This document shows positions 38,326 to 53,238 of a stretch of DNA of 64,000 nucleotides, one piece after another. The stretch is from Heterostelium multicystogenum (lineage: Eukaryota; Evosea; Eumycetozoa; Acytosteliales; Acytosteliaceae). The stretch covers positions 1 to 64,000 of the forward strand of contig RCNN01000592.1 of NCBI GenBank assembly GCA_003667245.1, read 5' to 3'. A program made the translations under genes and the position numbers. The notes beneath the pieces are model-generated. The model was given only the letters and a program-made list of their open reading frames with translations, searched no databases and was not told the DNA's origin. Numbering within the stretch: position 1 is the stretch's first letter; each line of letters opens with the position of its first letter.

Positions 38326-41300
38326 TCAGGTGATGCTGCAGCGCGCCTTGCACGGCACCCAGTCGCGCAGGGTCAGCGAGCGAATCAGTTGCGCCTCGTC
38401 CACGGCCAGTTGCAGTTGCACATTTTCAGCCTGGGTTGCGTATGCCTCATCACTGAGGGCGCCCGCATCGTGTTCCTCGGATAACGCATTCAAGCGCACG
38501 TCATGGGGCTCCCTCAGGACGCTGAACTCATCGTCATAATGGTTGCGAATAAAGGCCTGCCAGAATTCGCGGCCTAACAGCGACTGTACGAGCTTCTTGG
38601 AGTTGTCCAGTTTTTCTATTGTGATGGCGGCATTATTCAGGATCTGCGGCGCTACCTGTCCCGTTGCGAGGTAGCGGGCATCGTTGGGCTGACCGGGCAG
38701 GCCGAGGCGGCGGGCCAGGCCCATGCGATAGGCCAGGCGAATTTCAATATCTTCCAGTTTTTCCAGGGCGTCGACTTTTTGTTCAGGGGTCATGGTCGAC
38801 GTGCGAATCATGCCTTCTCGAACCCGAATGTCTGCGCTGGCTAATTTTTCCACCTCGTCCAGGCGAAAAAAAACCTTTGGCCAACGTGTAGAGTGCCGGT
38901 CCCGCCTCGCCATCGGCGGCATAGCGCGTGGCTTGCCACGTCAGCACCTTGGTCTCCATGTCACTGAACACCAGGGCCGACCGATCGCCGCAGCGCGGGT
39001 CACCCGCCAGGTTGAACAGCTCTTCACGCAAGCCATCGTCCCGGGCCGCATAGAGTAATTGCCACAGGCGCGATTGCAGGTCGGTATAGCGGCTGCGGTA
39101 CTCCGCCGATTCTTTGAGGTTGTCGAGGATGTCGAGGAAGATCTGCGAACCGGGTTTCTCGGCAATCGACTCCCACAGGCTGCGTCGTACGTCGATTTCC
39201 TCGGGTGACAGACCATCCATCCAGTGCTGGTATGCCGGCTCCGGTGTGTCGTCCACGATCTGTTCTTGAGGCGCGTGAACCTCGACTGTAGCGGGCTGTG
39301 GCGCCCGATAACGCATCGCGCCGGGCTGCCGGCCCGCTGCTGCCTCGCGGTGGAGCAAGGTTGCATTGCTCCAATACTCGACCAACTGCCTGCGGGCTTC
39401 GGTGCTCAGCGGGTTGCCGTCGATAAAGGTGACGTTGTTGACGTAGATGAATGCCTCGGCCTCCTCGGGCAGCGGGTTGACCAGGGACTCGGGCAACTGC
39501 GTGATGCGGTTCTGCGCCAGGTTAACGATGTCCAACGCCTGATGTGGCCCCAAGCCCTGCGGCCACTCGGTGATCCCGGTGTTTTTCAAATTCACCCTAC
39601 GCAGGTTCGGCAGGGTTGCGAAGTTGGGGGTACGCGCCAGGGGGTTGCGGCTCAGATTGATGATCTTGAGTGAGGTGAGCCCCTCCAGCAGATCCACGTC
39701 GGCCTCGCTCAGGGAAAGTTGGTTGCTCCTGAGGTCCAGGCGGGTAAGCCGAGTCATCCGGGCAACGCTGGGCGGGATTGAACGCAACTCTCCGTACGAC
39801 AGGTCGAGCCAACGGGTGTGACTGAGGTGGCCGAGAAACTCATCCAGGCCGTATACGGATTGCATGTCCTGAAGCTTGATTGACCCAACGTGGCTGAAAT
39901 CTGCTTCCAGCGCAGGCAAGTCGCCGACTCTCAAGCCGAGTGCTTCAAGGGTGTAGCCGGCGGGAGAACCATCTTGGGCCAGCACTTTGGGAGTCATGCG
40001 CCGCCAGCACGCCTTGAGGTCTCGAGCGAATTGCTGGCGATGGTTGGCATCCCCTGCACGCAGGTTTTCGCTGTCGGCAGCCACCAGGAACCGTTGTGTG
40101 GCCCAGGCGTTCAGTTGGGTGCTCAAGGTTTGCCACTCGCCTTCCAGGCGCGTCAGTTCAGCCGGCGCCCCGTCGCCTGAGTGCAATACGAATTGCTCGT
40201 TTTCCTCCTCGCTGTAGCCGGGAAACAGGTCCCTTATCCGCCGCATTTCGTCGGTGTGGCTCAAGGGTACTTCGAAGGCGCCAGGCTGGCCGCCGTTGCG
40301 CCAGCCCGGGCGAGTTTGTGCCAGGCGAGCGATGTACGCCCGCATCTGCTGATTGGCTTGCGGGGTGAATGGGTTGTCACGCAGGCGGGTCATGCGGTTG
40401 AGACGGATGCTGGCTTCCACGTTTTCGGGGGCTGGGTTGAGCAGGCTGTCGGGCACCGCGCTCAGGTGATTGCCGGACAGGTCGACTTCTCTCAGCTCCG
40501 GCAGTTCCAGCAGGCCTGTGGGCCACTGATTGATCCGGGTGTCACGCAGCTCCAGCTTGCGCAGTCGTAGCAGCGGGCTGAAATCCGGCAGGGTGCCCAA
40601 GGGGTTGTCGTTCAGGCACAGTTCTTCCAGGCGGCTCAGGCCGGCCAGTCGGCCGGCGCTGATTTCGCTCAGGCGGATGGCATTTTTCGACAGGTCCAGG
40701 TGCGTCAGCGCCTTTATGGCCGTGATTGCTTCGGGCAGTTCGGTCAGCGTGTGGCGTCCGATACCGCCGACTTGTTTGAGGGTCAAACGTTTCAGATTGG
40801 GGAAGTTGCCAAGGAACTGCCCGGGGCCGTCGCTGAAGCTCACGTAGTCGAGAACCAACTCCTCGACATGGGCAAAATCGGCGTTGAGTTTGGGCAGGTT
40901 CACCTGGGCGCTGATTTCCAGTCGGCGCCCGGTGTATCCCCCGGCACGGTCCACGGTCTGTCGGCGCCAGCAATCTCTTAACGCATCGGCCACTGACTGC
41001 TCCCGGCCTCCCGGGTTTACCTCAAATGGACGCCGGCTCGTATCTTCTCGGGCACTGCGTTTCACCCAGTCCTTGAGTGCGCGTTTGAGGGCGGCGTATT
41101 GGTCTTCCCGGCGCGTCAACTCAGTGCGCGCATCGCTCCCGAGGGTCTCGATGAAGGCTGTGGCCTGCTCGTCGCTGAACCCCGGATACAGCTTGCGCAC
41201 CCGCGTATGGGTGCTGCGCAATTGAGTGAGTTTGTGCAGCGGGGAGCCGCCCCGCAGGCGCAGGTCTCCTGCCAAGGGTTTGCGCAGCAGCGGGTATTCC

Positions 41301-44242
41301 AGCAGCACCGAGCGCAGCTCGTCCCGGGCCAATGGCGTTTGCCGCACCCGTTGCTTCAAGGTGCCGGCGTCCCGTGCGGCTTCGCCAAGTGCTCGACGCT
41401 GGCCCTGTTCAAGACGTGCCAGAACGGCGCCATACAGGTCGGTGGCGCCGAACGCCCCGTCTTCACCCATCGCCAGCATCAGCGGCGGTGCGTCGGCCTC
41501 TGGACCGACGGCGTCGATCAGTGGCCCCTGTTCGCTGCCCAAGCGGATTTCCACCCGCAGGCTCGGGTCCCAACCCGGCAAGCTGGGCAGGGTATGCAGG
41601 GCCAAGCGCAGGCTGTCCTGGCTCTGCAGGGTGTCGAGGAACAAGCCTTCATAGGCCCGCGCAATGCGCACTTGCTGCTGGCTTTCGCGCGCCAGGGCGG
41701 TGAGCCTTGGTGACAACTGCTGATGGCCACTCAGCGCAGTTAAATCCGCGTCCGTGGCGGTTTCCAGCAACTGCCTGGCAACCTCCGCCGGCAGGCCGGA
41801 AAACCTGTCCATGAGCTGCTGTACCGGGGGCGAGCGGGTCAGGTTATGGGCGCGGTAATCCGCGTCGAACAGCGAGGTCCGACTGTCCCGGGCAGCCTGG
41901 GCAACTTCGCGGCGCCACAGCATCGTCTGTTCGTCCAGCACCCGGGGAGTCGGGTCGAGGACCGCCGGATAGGTCAAGCCTCGGTGCGCCACCACGCGCT
42001 CGGTGATCGCCGGGTCGGCCAGCGCATAATCCAGCGGGTCGTCACTGCCCATCTTCTCGATAAAGGTCTCGATCCGCTGATGGATGCCAAAGCGCGCCAG
42101 GCTGTCACTCAACAGGGCGGGCGGCGGTTGCAGGTCCACATGCAGTTGGCGCAGTTGATCGGCGCGAGTGCCACTGGCCAGGCGTGCCTGTTCCAGTTGT
42201 GCGTCGCTCAAGCCCCGTGTGCGATAACCCAGGCGGCGCATCAGCGCCGGGCCGTCCCAGGTCAGCGGTTCTTCGCCTTCATGCAGCCAGGCACCTGCGC
42301 CGTTATGCGCCACCTGCGGGGCATAAGCGTCGGAGCGTGTGGGGTGTTGTATGCGATAGGTGTCGCCGTCGGGCTCGGGTTTGACGGCATACAGGTGATC
42401 GTCGAGGGGCAGCAGCGGCTGCTGGTCGTGGCTGTGCAAGCCCAGGTCATCAAACGTGGCGTCCTTGGGCAATACGACGGGGCTGCGATAAAGCGTAAGG
42501 TCCGGCTTCCACAGCCGCTGCTCGCCACCTGGCAAACGAACCGGCTTGAGCTCCTGTATCAACGCGGGTGTAGGCGGTGCAGCGAGCTTTTGCAGGCCTT
42601 TCCCTGCGCCGGCCAGCAGCGCCATGGCGGCCAGGTTTTGCGCGACGTCGAACCAGTGCGTCTTGGCCGTGTCCCGGTCGCCTTCGCCCCAGTCGATCAC
42701 ACCTTCGAAGGTTTCGTAGAGCAATTGGCCCGCCATGGCGGCCAGCATGATTTCGCCGAGCACCGGGACGAACGCCAGTCCCAGGCCGAGCACGGTAGCG
42801 CCGGCCTCCAGCCAACGGGCGATTTTTTGCCCGCGCACCCGGGCGTCGACATCGGCGGTGGGCACTGCCTGGTCGCGCGCATCGCCGAGGGCCTTGTCGC
42901 GGCCATGCTCAAACAGGTTGGCCCACAGGTCGACGTTGTCAGCCCACAGGCCCTGTCTTGAGACCACCATCAGGTACAGGTCGGGAGCGCCCGTCTTCAC
43001 CACCCTGCAGCCGGCTTTCGGGGGCGGAAGCGACTGGGGCATGACCGTCGTAGTCAATACCGGGAAGGCCAGTTGCAGCATTGTCTGGGTCACCGGCGAA
43101 CGCGCTACTGCGTCGACGGCGGCGGTGGAGTCCGCAGCGGGTTCGGTAAACCGGTTGAAGAACGCCGGCTTGTCATGCTCATTGAGAAACTGGCTGAAAA
43201 AATGCTGGTAGCTCGTGGGCGTCGGGCGGTTGTTATTGCCGGATTCGCTTGGCGCTTTGTCGCGCGCCACCCACTGGCGGTTCAGTTCGGTTTTCAGCGC
43301 ATCAAGGCTGTTGTAGCGCTTGAGCGGGTGCTCCGGATCGTGGGGCAGGTAGACGATGAAGTCGGTGGCATAGCGATATTTTTCCACCGGTGTAAACACC
43401 ACGCTCCCCATGAGCGCGCGGTCCATCACGCTCAGGCAACTGAACCACACCGGCTTGCCGCCCAGCGTCGGGTTGCGTTCGCCGTCGACCACCTTGAGCA
43501 CCATGGTGAAGTCATCCGGGAGAATGTCCTGCTTGAGCAGCGCCAGGTACGCCGCAGCCCTGAGGGCATCCTTCTGGCTGGTGATCACGGCGTCGCGCAA
43601 CCGGGTGGCGGCCGTCTCGTCGGTGGGCAGTAATGTTTCCTTGAGGTGCGCCTGGTAGCGGGCACCCACGTCCAGCGTACGGCACAGCCTGATAAAGGCG
43701 GGTAGGGTCAGCGCCGGGCTGATCCTGGGAGAGGCGCCTTCCCGGTCCGGGTATTGGGTGAACCCGGAGGCAGGATCGAATGCGCCGTCTTCACCTTCAC
43801 TGGCTTCAAAGTTATGCAGGGCAGCCTGCACCAGCGACACCTCCAGTACTTTGTATTCGCCGGCCTTGATCCCCAGGGTGCCGAGCCTCAGCGGCTCATA
43901 CAAACGAAGAGAGGTGCCTTCGACATCCACGGTGAGGTTGAATTGTTCTTTCAGCGCGCCGTTGAGCAGGCCTATGGCGAAGGGCTTGAGTGCCTGGACG
44001 TTGGCCAGGTGTTTATCCACCGCGTGTTGGGATTTGAAACTGGTTTCATTGAACCCCTTCAAGGTTCTTCGCTGCAGCGGCGACAAGCTGTCCATCCACT
44101 GCGCCTGTTCGAGCCTGGCCTGTTTCAACGCTTCTATGCGGTGGGCCGGCGCCTGTACCAGCCAGTCCGGAATGGCCTGGCGAATGAACGCACTGTTGTC
44201 GTCGGAAGATGAGAGGGGAGTAACGGAGGGGGCATCCTGCAT
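38326..44242 (-). CDS. Giant LRR protein with NEL-type E3 ubiquitin ligase end (frame broken once)
   Basis: About 1,970 residues. The N-terminal 1,000 or so look like the DUF6543 (dermonecrotic-toxin-like) region, with a hydrophobic stretch around 42,700-42,800. Then come two leucine-rich-repeat blocks (about 40,860-40,430 and 39,900-39,450) of LPxLxxLxLxxN type. The C-terminus is NEL-like: a CxD motif (CGDR, about 38,990) matches the catalytic Cys site of IpaH/SspH ligases, effectors that ubiquitinate host proteins after type III delivery. No signal peptide, hrp box or secretion gene is seen nearby; delivery is unknown. One frame break lies near 38,870. The ATG at 44242 follows AGGA; a TTG at 44266 is less likely. 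Confidence 0.75.
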
Positions 44243-44525
44243 GGGGGCATTCCTTTGGGTAAGCAAAGGAAAAAGGCTACTGAAAACCGCTGTGGATTAA
44301 TAAGTCGAAAAGCCGCTGGATAGCACGCAATAGTTAACGCATCGGCCCCGGATTACCTATGGATCGACGACTTAATTACCCCATGGAAATCCCCCGTGTG
44401 CATCAAGCCTGCCAGCGCTTTTTGAGTGTTCGTCCATGGGGGGCAATCCGTTCAAATAGCTACCGCCGAGTGCCGGGGGCGACTGATTAAGGTCATTGCC
44501 TTAATTTCCCTATCGGTACTCGTTT

Positions 44526-47500
44526 ATGCCAGCACCTCAAGCCTCCTCCTCGCTCCTGCCGGGCGGCGAAGGGCGTCACTATGCACAGATCAAAGCCGCC
44601 ATCCCCGAAAGCCTGGTCAGCGCATCTCCTGCCCTGCGTGCAGCCATCACGCAGGCCAAGCCAGAGATCCCCGCCTGGTATGCGGCCACCACCCCGGCAC
44701 AGAAGGCTGCGCTGCAAAACCTGTTGGAGGCGAGCATCAAGTCTCACACTGCACTGGAGCAAGCGACCGGCAAGGTGCAAGAGGTCAACGCCTTCGCCGG
44801 CCATTGCTTGAAGCCGCGTTGAAGGCGCCGGGTTTGAGCTGGACGTCAACCAGGTGCATCTGCGCCTCTATGTACCGGTCGAAGGTCTAGCGACAGGCTA
44901 CCGGACCAAGACTTTGTCCCTGTTGCAAGCGGCCTTGAAACAATTTTGAAGCGCGCGAGACCCGCGCCGGGTTCTTCGACAGTGCTTCAGGCTTTATCAC
45001 CGCTCCCGGCGCGGATGGCCGTTTTCGAGCGCCATACCACGACCCTGACGATCGAGACCTTCGCCCGGTTATGCCGCGACCTGGACCTGGGCAGGCTGTA
45101 CCAGGAACACCTCACCACCTACCTGCTGCCCGTGCAAACCGTGTCCAGGAACCTGCTGCGTGAACGCTTTATCACCCGGCAAAAGGACGCCTTCAGAGCC
45201 GCCGCCTACGTGGCGTTGCTCAAAGGTGATATTCGCAGCGACGACTACGCGCTACTACTGCTGCGCATCGCCAATGGCGAGCGACGCATCAAGCACGAAG
45301 GCAAGCAGGTCTGGCACCGCTGGCCCAGTATCATGGAACTGCAAATGCACGGCTGCCTCATGATCGACCCGAGCGTGGAGCATGGGTATGGCACCTGGCT
45401 TATCGTCTACATCCCCGACCACCCCGAGCACCCCATCAAGCGCTACAAAACCTTTGCCGACTATGCAGAGGAAACGACCCGTGAGCTGACCGCTTACAGA
45501 CCCGAGGACTATTGGGACAGCAGGGGTGTTCAGGTCACGGCCCACCAACAGTTTTTTCTCACGGTTCATCGGGAAAAAAATACCTGGCTTACTACTACGG
45601 GCGGTTCACCGAGAAACGCGTCGATGAACCGCAAAGGCGCGTGGCCCTGGGCCCTGATCCAGCGTGGCGACAGTACTACGCAAGAAAATCCCTTACCGAA
45701 CTCCAGGCGATCAACGCCGTCATAAAGTCCCCGCGACATATCAGCCGCACGCCGCAGGACCAGCCAAACCTGAACCTCAACGCCCACCCGATCAAGGGGC
45801 TGTGGATCGACGTCGACCCTTGGGACGAGCTGTACGCCGACATGCGCAAGCGCGCACTCGACGATGGGTTGAGCATGGCGATACCCACCGCTCACACCGA
45901 CGCGGCTGGCCACGACCGGCGGATGGCGCATCTGATGAACATCGGCCTGTTCACCTTGAACCTGGTGTCGATGTTCATTCCGCCCTTGGGTGCACTGATG
46001 GCGGTGGTCACGGCCGGGCAACTGCTGTACGAAGTGCTGGAGGGCGTGGTTGAACTCGGCCAGGGTGACCGCGAGGCCGGCTGGGCGCATATCGCTGACG
46101 TGCTGGAAAATCTCGCGCAACTGGCGGTGGGCGGCGCTGCGTTGCATATCAGCGTGTCGCCGTTTATCGAAGGACTCAAGGCGGTCAGGCTGCCGTCGGG
46201 CAAGGCCCGCTTGTGGAAGCCGGACCTTGGGCCCTATGCGCAGGACATCCGACTGCCGGCAGGCTCGGTTCCCGACCAGGCGGGACTACATACCGTCAAT
46301 GGGCGCCAGGTGGTGTCGGTGGACGGCAATCGCTACGCCGTGACCGCGCAAGACGAACCGGGCGTGTACCGGGTCCAGCACCCCAGCAGGCCCGAGGCGT
46401 ATGAGCCTCAGATCGTCAACAACGGTTCTGGCGCCTGGACCCATGAGGCCGATGAGCCCCTGACGTGGCAAGGTGCTCCGCTGATGCGGCGACTGAGCCA
46501 TGTAATGGAAGGCCTGAGCGATACGCAGTTGGAGCAGGTGCGCAAGATCAGTGACACCGATGAAAGCGTGCTGCGCCGGCTGTACGTGGAAAGCGAGCCG
46601 ACGCCGGCAATCACACTCGACACGGCGGTGCGCATGCGGGCTTACGGGCGCGCCGAAAGCTTGAGTGGGCAGATCCTTGCGGGTCGATGTCGATGGACCT
46701 GGGCAGCTACGCCGCGTCGTTGATGGTGGAAATGACCGGCTGGCCGCCCGGCAGGACCATCGAAGTATTTGACGGCCAGGGCACCAGCAGGACAGCTGCG
46801 TTGTATGGCCAACCTCATGCGCCCGGGACGGAACTGATCAGCATCAGCCGCATCGACCTGTTCGGCGGCAAGCTGCCGGCGTTGATCGTCGAGAGTTTGC
46901 CCGAGGAGCAGCTTAAAAACCTGCTCGGCCAGCATATGCCCTACGGGGCCGCGCTGCGTAGCCAGGCGTTGCAGGCTCGCCTGGGAATCTATGCAAAACA
47001 GTCCCTGCGGCGGGTGTTCGACAGCCTTTACCTCGGGCGGTCATCGCCTGGCAGCGCCGAACTGCAACTGTTCGCGCGCGACTTCAAAAGCCTGCCACCG
47101 GTCATGATCGAGGAACTGCTGGAAGGTGCCAGCCCCTCGCAGAGGGCGAGCCTGGTCAACAATCGCAAGATTCCCCTGGAGCTGGCGCAGCAAGCGCGCC
47201 GGCAACTTGGGCATCTGCGCCTGGCCCGGGCCTACGAAGGGCTTTATCTGGACGAGTTGGCCAATGTTGACACCGAAGCGCTGGCGCTCAACACGCTGGA
47301 GCGCCTTCCTGGCTGGCGAAACGACTTGCGCATTGAGGTTCGCGAAGGCTCCCTGGCCGGAAGCCTGCGTGCCGGCTACGGCCCACCCGAGTCCGCGCAC
47401 CGCAAGGTATTGGTGCACAGGGGCGATGGACGCTACGAGGCGTTTGACGCACGAGGGCAAAGCCTGCATGTCGTCGACAATCTGTACGGCGCCTTGCAAC

Positions 47501-49689
47501 ATGCCCTGCCAGACACCCACCGCCAGTCTCTGGGATTGCCAGGCATTGGGCAGGGGCCGGAGTTAAGAGGCAAAATCCAGGAACATGCCCTGTCGCGCGG
47601 TGCCTTGCGCAAGGTGCTGCAGATGCAACCCGCCCAACCGTTCTTCAAACCGCTATCGCAGTTGTCGGGCGGCAGGCGTGGGTACCCCTTGAGCGGGCGC
47701 GGCGGTTGGGCGTTTGAGCGGAGCCTGCAGGCACGCATTCGCAACTTGTACCCGGACATCACCGCCAACGAAATTGCCGAGTTGCGACCTCTCGGCGATC
47801 CACTCGATCTCACCTGGGTACAGGAACTCGAAAGCGAATTCAGCAACCTGACTCAGACGTTGCGAACCTGGCAGATTAGCGCTCGCGCAGGCGCGTCGAC
47901 CAGTGGCCAGGCGGCAGATCGGATTTATCGGGCCAGGGGCCGGATCGTCAAGGCCATTGAGGCGGCCTGGCGCAGAACCGGGGTGCGGGATATCGACGGC
48001 AATGGTCGATACCTCGGCCAGGCCATCAAGTGGGATGGGGTCGAATTGCGCCAGCAGTTGCGCACCCTGCCGCCATTGCCGGCCGACTTTGATCACGTCA
48101 GTAAGCTGACCCTGCGCAGCATGGCCTTGACCAGTGACGACGTCGACGGGTTTGTTTCCAACTTTCGCAGCCTGCGCAGCTTGTCCGTGCAAGCCTGCCG
48201 GTTGACGCGGCTGCCGCCGGCCATTGCCGCCATGCCGCACCTGACCGAGTTGTATCTGGGAGGCAATGAAATAGTCCTGAGTCAGGAGAGCGTCATGGTC
48301 TTGGGCAAACTGAAACAGCTCAAGGAGCTGTCGCTTGAAAGCAATCCATTGGGTCTGGCGCCGGACGTGAGTCGCATGCCTGATTTGCGCCAGCTGTGGC
48401 TGGCTGAAACAGATTTGGAGGAGTGGCCTGCCAGCGTGTTTCGCCTGCCGCGCCCACGGCATTTCATTCTGGATTTGCGTGAGAACGCGCTTATCCGCGT
48501 ACCGGTATTTGCGCCGGGTTCTGATAACGCCCGGATCATCGCGCGCACGACGCTCTCCCGAGAGCTACTGAGTACTAAAGCCGTGAGCGATTTCAGGTTA
48601 TATATCGAGGCAGCCGGTAATGATCCGGATCGTCAGCTTCCACCCAAAGGCCGGGCCGATAGCAAACTCTGGAAAACGGGATTGACCGACGAGGAATGGG
48701 AATCCAAGCAGCAATTGTGGCAAAGGCTGGAGGATGCCTTCGGTTCTGAAGCTTTTTTCAACGAAATTCGCTACCTGTCCAAATCAGGGGATGCCGTAGT
48801 CGAGGGCAAGCGCTACCTGCCGGAGCTGACTGCGAAAGTATGGCGCATGCTGGAGGCCATGGGCGAAGACGCCGAGTTGCGAGAGGAGCTGTTCCGCATG
48901 GCACAGTTCCCCACGGCTTGCGTGGATGCGGGGGCGCAGTTGTTCAATGCCATGGGGGTTGAAGTGTTGTTGCGCTCGGCCTATGCCAATGAAGACGCGA
49001 ATGCGGTGAGAAGCAGCGTGCTCAAGTTGGCCAGGGGCAAGTGGCGATTGGAGGAGTTGGGGCGGATCGCTCATGCGCGCGTGGCAGAATTGATCAGTCA
49101 AGGCGCCAGGTATACGGAGTATGACCAGGAGGGCATGTTGGTCTCTCATTACGACAACGCAGGCAATGAGATCCCGCCTATTGATGAGGTCGAGATCTAC
49201 CTGGCCTACACCTCGCAGCTTTCCGCCCGCCTGGACTTGCCGTGGCAGGCCAGAACCATGCTGTACCGCGAAGAGTATGTGACGCCGGCCATGGTAGAGG
49301 CGGCGTACGAGCAGGTGACAGCGCTGGACCAGGGTGAGCAGTTGCGCAAGAACCTGATCGAGCAGCCGATGTGGAAGGAGTTTCTGGAGCGGGCCCACAA
49401 GGTGGAATACTTGAGAATCTTCCGGAAATCTGACGCGTTGCTCGACTACGAGGACGCGCAAGCGCAATGGGCCAGGGATGGCGGCTTGTCTGCCGAGGCC
49501 AAGAAGGACCTGAGCGACACCATCGCCAGGACCGCCGATATCCTCGGTCGGCCGCGCGGTAACAGCCTGCCGGGAACCGTCATGAGTCGGGCTGAATACG
49601 ACACTTCGCTTGCCAGCATCACCAGCGAACTCAACTCATTGAACACGACACTGACCGACCAGGCGATCAGTGCCGTATTTGGGGCTTAG
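44526..49689 (+). CDS. Second giant LRR protein with NEL-like end (frame broken several times)
   Basis: About 1,720 residues and a divergent paralogue of the gene to the left, 283 bases away. It shares the N-terminal DUF6543-like region, a two-helix hydrophobic segment (about 45,930-46,060) and the pre-LRR region, but has only one leucine-rich block (about 48,090-48,500). A CxD motif (CVDAG, about 48,920) sits in the NEL-like end. At least six breaks lie near 44,810, 44,835, 44,945, 45,015, 45,570 and 46,690, while the 3' 3 kb is one intact frame, so whether it is functional is less sure than for its partner. It ends 4 bases inside the convergent ureC. Confidence 0.68.
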
Positions 49690-51386
49690 AACAAGAAGTA
49701 CCGCTGCGCCATCGGCAACACATCCGCAGGCTCACACCACAGCAATACTCCATCGGCCTTGACCTGGTAGGTCTGCGGGTCAACCTCGATATCCGGCAGG
49801 TAATCGTTGTGGATCAAGTCGGTTTTCTGCACCGCGCGGCAACCCTTGACCACGGCGATCTGCTTCTTCAACCCCAACTGCTCCGGCAGGCCTGCCGCCA
49901 ACGCCGCCTGGCTGATAAAGGTCAGGCTGGTGGCGTGCAGCGAGCTGCCGAAGCTGGCGAACATCGGGCGGTAGTGCACCGGTTGCGGCGTCGGGATCGA
50001 GGCGTTGGCGTCGCCCATCAGGCTTGAGGCAATCGCGCCGCCCTTGAGAATCAGCGTCGGCTTGATCCCGAAAAACGCCGGGCGCCACAGCACCAGGTCG
50101 GCCCACTTGCCCACTTCAATCGAGCCCACTTCGTGGCTGATGCCGTGGGTAATCGCCGGGTTGATGGTGTACTTGGCGATGTAGCGTTTGGCGCGGAAGT
50201 TGTCATTGCCTTCGCCGTCGCCAGGCAATCGCCCGCGCTGTTTTTTCATCTTGTCGGCGGTCTGCCAGGTACGTGTGATCACCTCGCCAACCCGCCCCAT
50301 GGCCTGGCTGTCGGAGCTGATCATCGAGAACGCGCCGAGGTCATGAAGGATGTCTTCGGCGGCAATCGTTTCGCGGCGGATGCGGCTTTCGGCAAAGGCC
50401 ACGTCTTCGGCAATGCTCGGGTCCAGGTGATGGCAGACCATCAACATGTCCAGGTGTTCGTCGATGGTGTTGCGGGTGAACGGCCGGGTTGGGTTGGTGG
50501 AGCTGGGCAGCACGTTGGGGAAGCCACAGGCCTTGATGATGTCTGGCGCGTGACCGCCACCGGCACCTTCGGTGTGGTAGGTGTGGATGGTGCGGCCCTT
50601 GAAGGCGGCGAGGGTGGTTTCGACAAAGCCGGATTCGTTGAGGGTGTCGCTGTGGATCGCCACCTGTACGTCGTACTCGTCGGCGACGCTCAGGCAGTTG
50701 TCGATGCTCGCCGGCGTGGTGCCCCAGTCCTCGTGCAGCTTCAAGCCAATGGCACCGGCCTTCACTTGTTCGATCAACGGCTCCGGCAGGCTGGCGTTGC
50801 CCTTGCCGGTGAAGCCGATGTTCATCGGGAACGAGTCGGAGGCCTGGAGCATGCGCGCCAGGTGCCATGGGCCGGAGGTGCAGGTGGTGGCGTTGGTGCC
50901 GGTGGCCGGCCCGGTGCCGCCGCCGATCATGGTGGTGACGCCGCTGGTCAGTGCTTCTTCGATTTGCTGCGGGCAAATGAAGTGGATGTGGGTATCGATG
51001 CCGCCGGCGGTGAGGATCATGCCCTCACCGGCAATCACTTCGGTGCTGGCGCCGACACAGATGGTCACGCCGGGCTGGATGTCCGGGTTGCCGGCCTTGC
51101 CGATGGCGGCGATGCGGCCGTTTTTCAGGCCGACGTCAGCCTTGACGATGCCCCAGTGGTCGATGATCAGCGCGTTGGTGATCAGGGTGTCGACCACCTC
51201 ATGGGCGAGCAATTGGCTCTGGCCCTGGCCATCACGGATCACCTTGCCGCCGCCGAATTTCACTTCTTCGCCGTAGACGGTGAAGTCCTGTTCGACTTCG
51301 ACGAACAGTTCGGTGTCGGCCAGGCGGACCTTGTCACCAACGGTGGGGCCGTACATGTCGGCGTAGGCTTGTCTGGAAATCTTCAT
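49686..51386 (-). CDS. ureC: Urease alpha subunit UreC
   Basis: 566 residues, intact. It holds the bi-nickel active site: HIH in GGIDTHIHF, the carbamylated Lys in [10 protein letters not shown], further His in [14 protein letters not shown], and the flap with catalytic His in MVCHHLD. Urease splits urea to ammonia and carbamate. The ATG at 51386 ([20 protein letters not shown]) follows AGGA by 9 bases; upstream codons come from a repeat element. Last gene of the long urea operon. Confidence 0.97.
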   Translation of the reverse strand: MKISRQAYADMYGPTVGDKVRLADTELFVEVEQDFTVYGEEVKFGGGKVIRDGQGQSQLLAHEVVDTLITNALIIDHWGIVKADVGLKNGRIAAIGKAGNPDIQPGVTICVGASTEVIAGEGMILTAGGIDTHIHFICPQQIEEALTSGVTTMIGGGTGPATGTNATTCTSGPWHLARMLQASDSFPMNIGFTGKGNASLPEPLIEQVKAGAIGLKLHEDWGTTPASIDNCLSVADEYDVQVAIHSDTLNESGFVETTLAAFKGRTIHTYHTEGAGGGHAPDIIKACGFPNVLPSSTNPTRPFTRNTIDEHLDMLMVCHHLDPSIAEDVAFAESRIRRETIAAEDILHDLGAFSMISSDSQAMGRVGEVITRTWQTADKMKKQRGRLPGDGEGNDNFRAKRYIAKYTINPAITHGISHEVGSIEVGKWADLVLWRPAFFGIKPTLILKGGAIASSLMGDANASIPTPQPVHYRPMFASFGSSLHATSLTFISQAALAAGLPEQLGLKKQIAVVKGCRAVQKTDLIHNDYLPDIEVDPQTYQVKADGVLLWCEPADVLPMAQRYFLF

Positions 51387-51399
51387 GTGTTTAGTTCCT

Positions 51400-51513
51400 G
51401 ATCGTTCCCACGCTCTGCGTGGGAATGTCGCCCTGGACGCTCTGCGTCCGCTCTTGAAGGTCGTGACGCGGAGCGTCACAGGATGCATGCCCACGCAGAG
51501 CGTGGGAACGATC
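51400..51513. repeat. CACGC/GCGTG extragenic palindrome, full copy
   Basis: Outer arms GATCGTTCCCACGCTCTGCG and inverse; four successive hairpins can form (TTCCCACGC..GCGTGGGAA, GGACGC..GCGTCC, GTGACGC..GCGTCAC, and the outer one again). It fills the ureB-ureC gap within one operon. Confidence 0.85.
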
Positions 51514-51514
51514 A

Positions 51515-52877
<1,363 letters not shown>

Positions 52878-52886
52878 GGTCGGGCC

Positions 52887-52905
52887 TCAGGCGATGGGTT
52901 GGTGG

Positions 52906-52940
<35 letters not shown>

Positions 52941-53189
52941 TTCCACCTGGATGTCCGGGATCATTTCCGGATGCCTTCCATCACCTGTTCGCGGGTGAGC
53001 AGGGTGGTGCCGAAGTGCATCAGCTCGGCCACGGTGCGGCCATCGCGGGCGCCTTCCATCAACGCGGCGGAGATGTAGGCGATGGTTTTCCGGGTAGTTG
53101 AGCTTCACACCGCGCGCCAACCGCCGCTCGGCCACCAGGCCGGCGGTGAAGATCAGCAGTTTGTCTTTTTCCCGTGGGGTCAGGTCCAT
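52887..53189 (-). CDS. ureA: Urease gamma subunit UreA (frame broken twice)
   Basis: 100 residues: [20 protein letters not shown] start and [20 protein letters not shown] end are diagnostic. An extra A near 53090 and a lost C near 52978 put the middle third out of frame; the two cancel, so the ends stay in one frame and the broken middle could be missed. Precedes the MddA-like gene by 9 bases. Confidence 0.93.
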
Positions 53190-53238
53190 CGTTCAAGGTC
53201 CACTATGAAATACATTCGTAAAAACACCGGAGATCCAA

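Noticed and set aside
44243..44525. Search for a hrp box between the two giant genes
   Set aside because: No GGAACC-N16-CCAC pattern on either strand, so type III co-regulation is not supported by this sequence.
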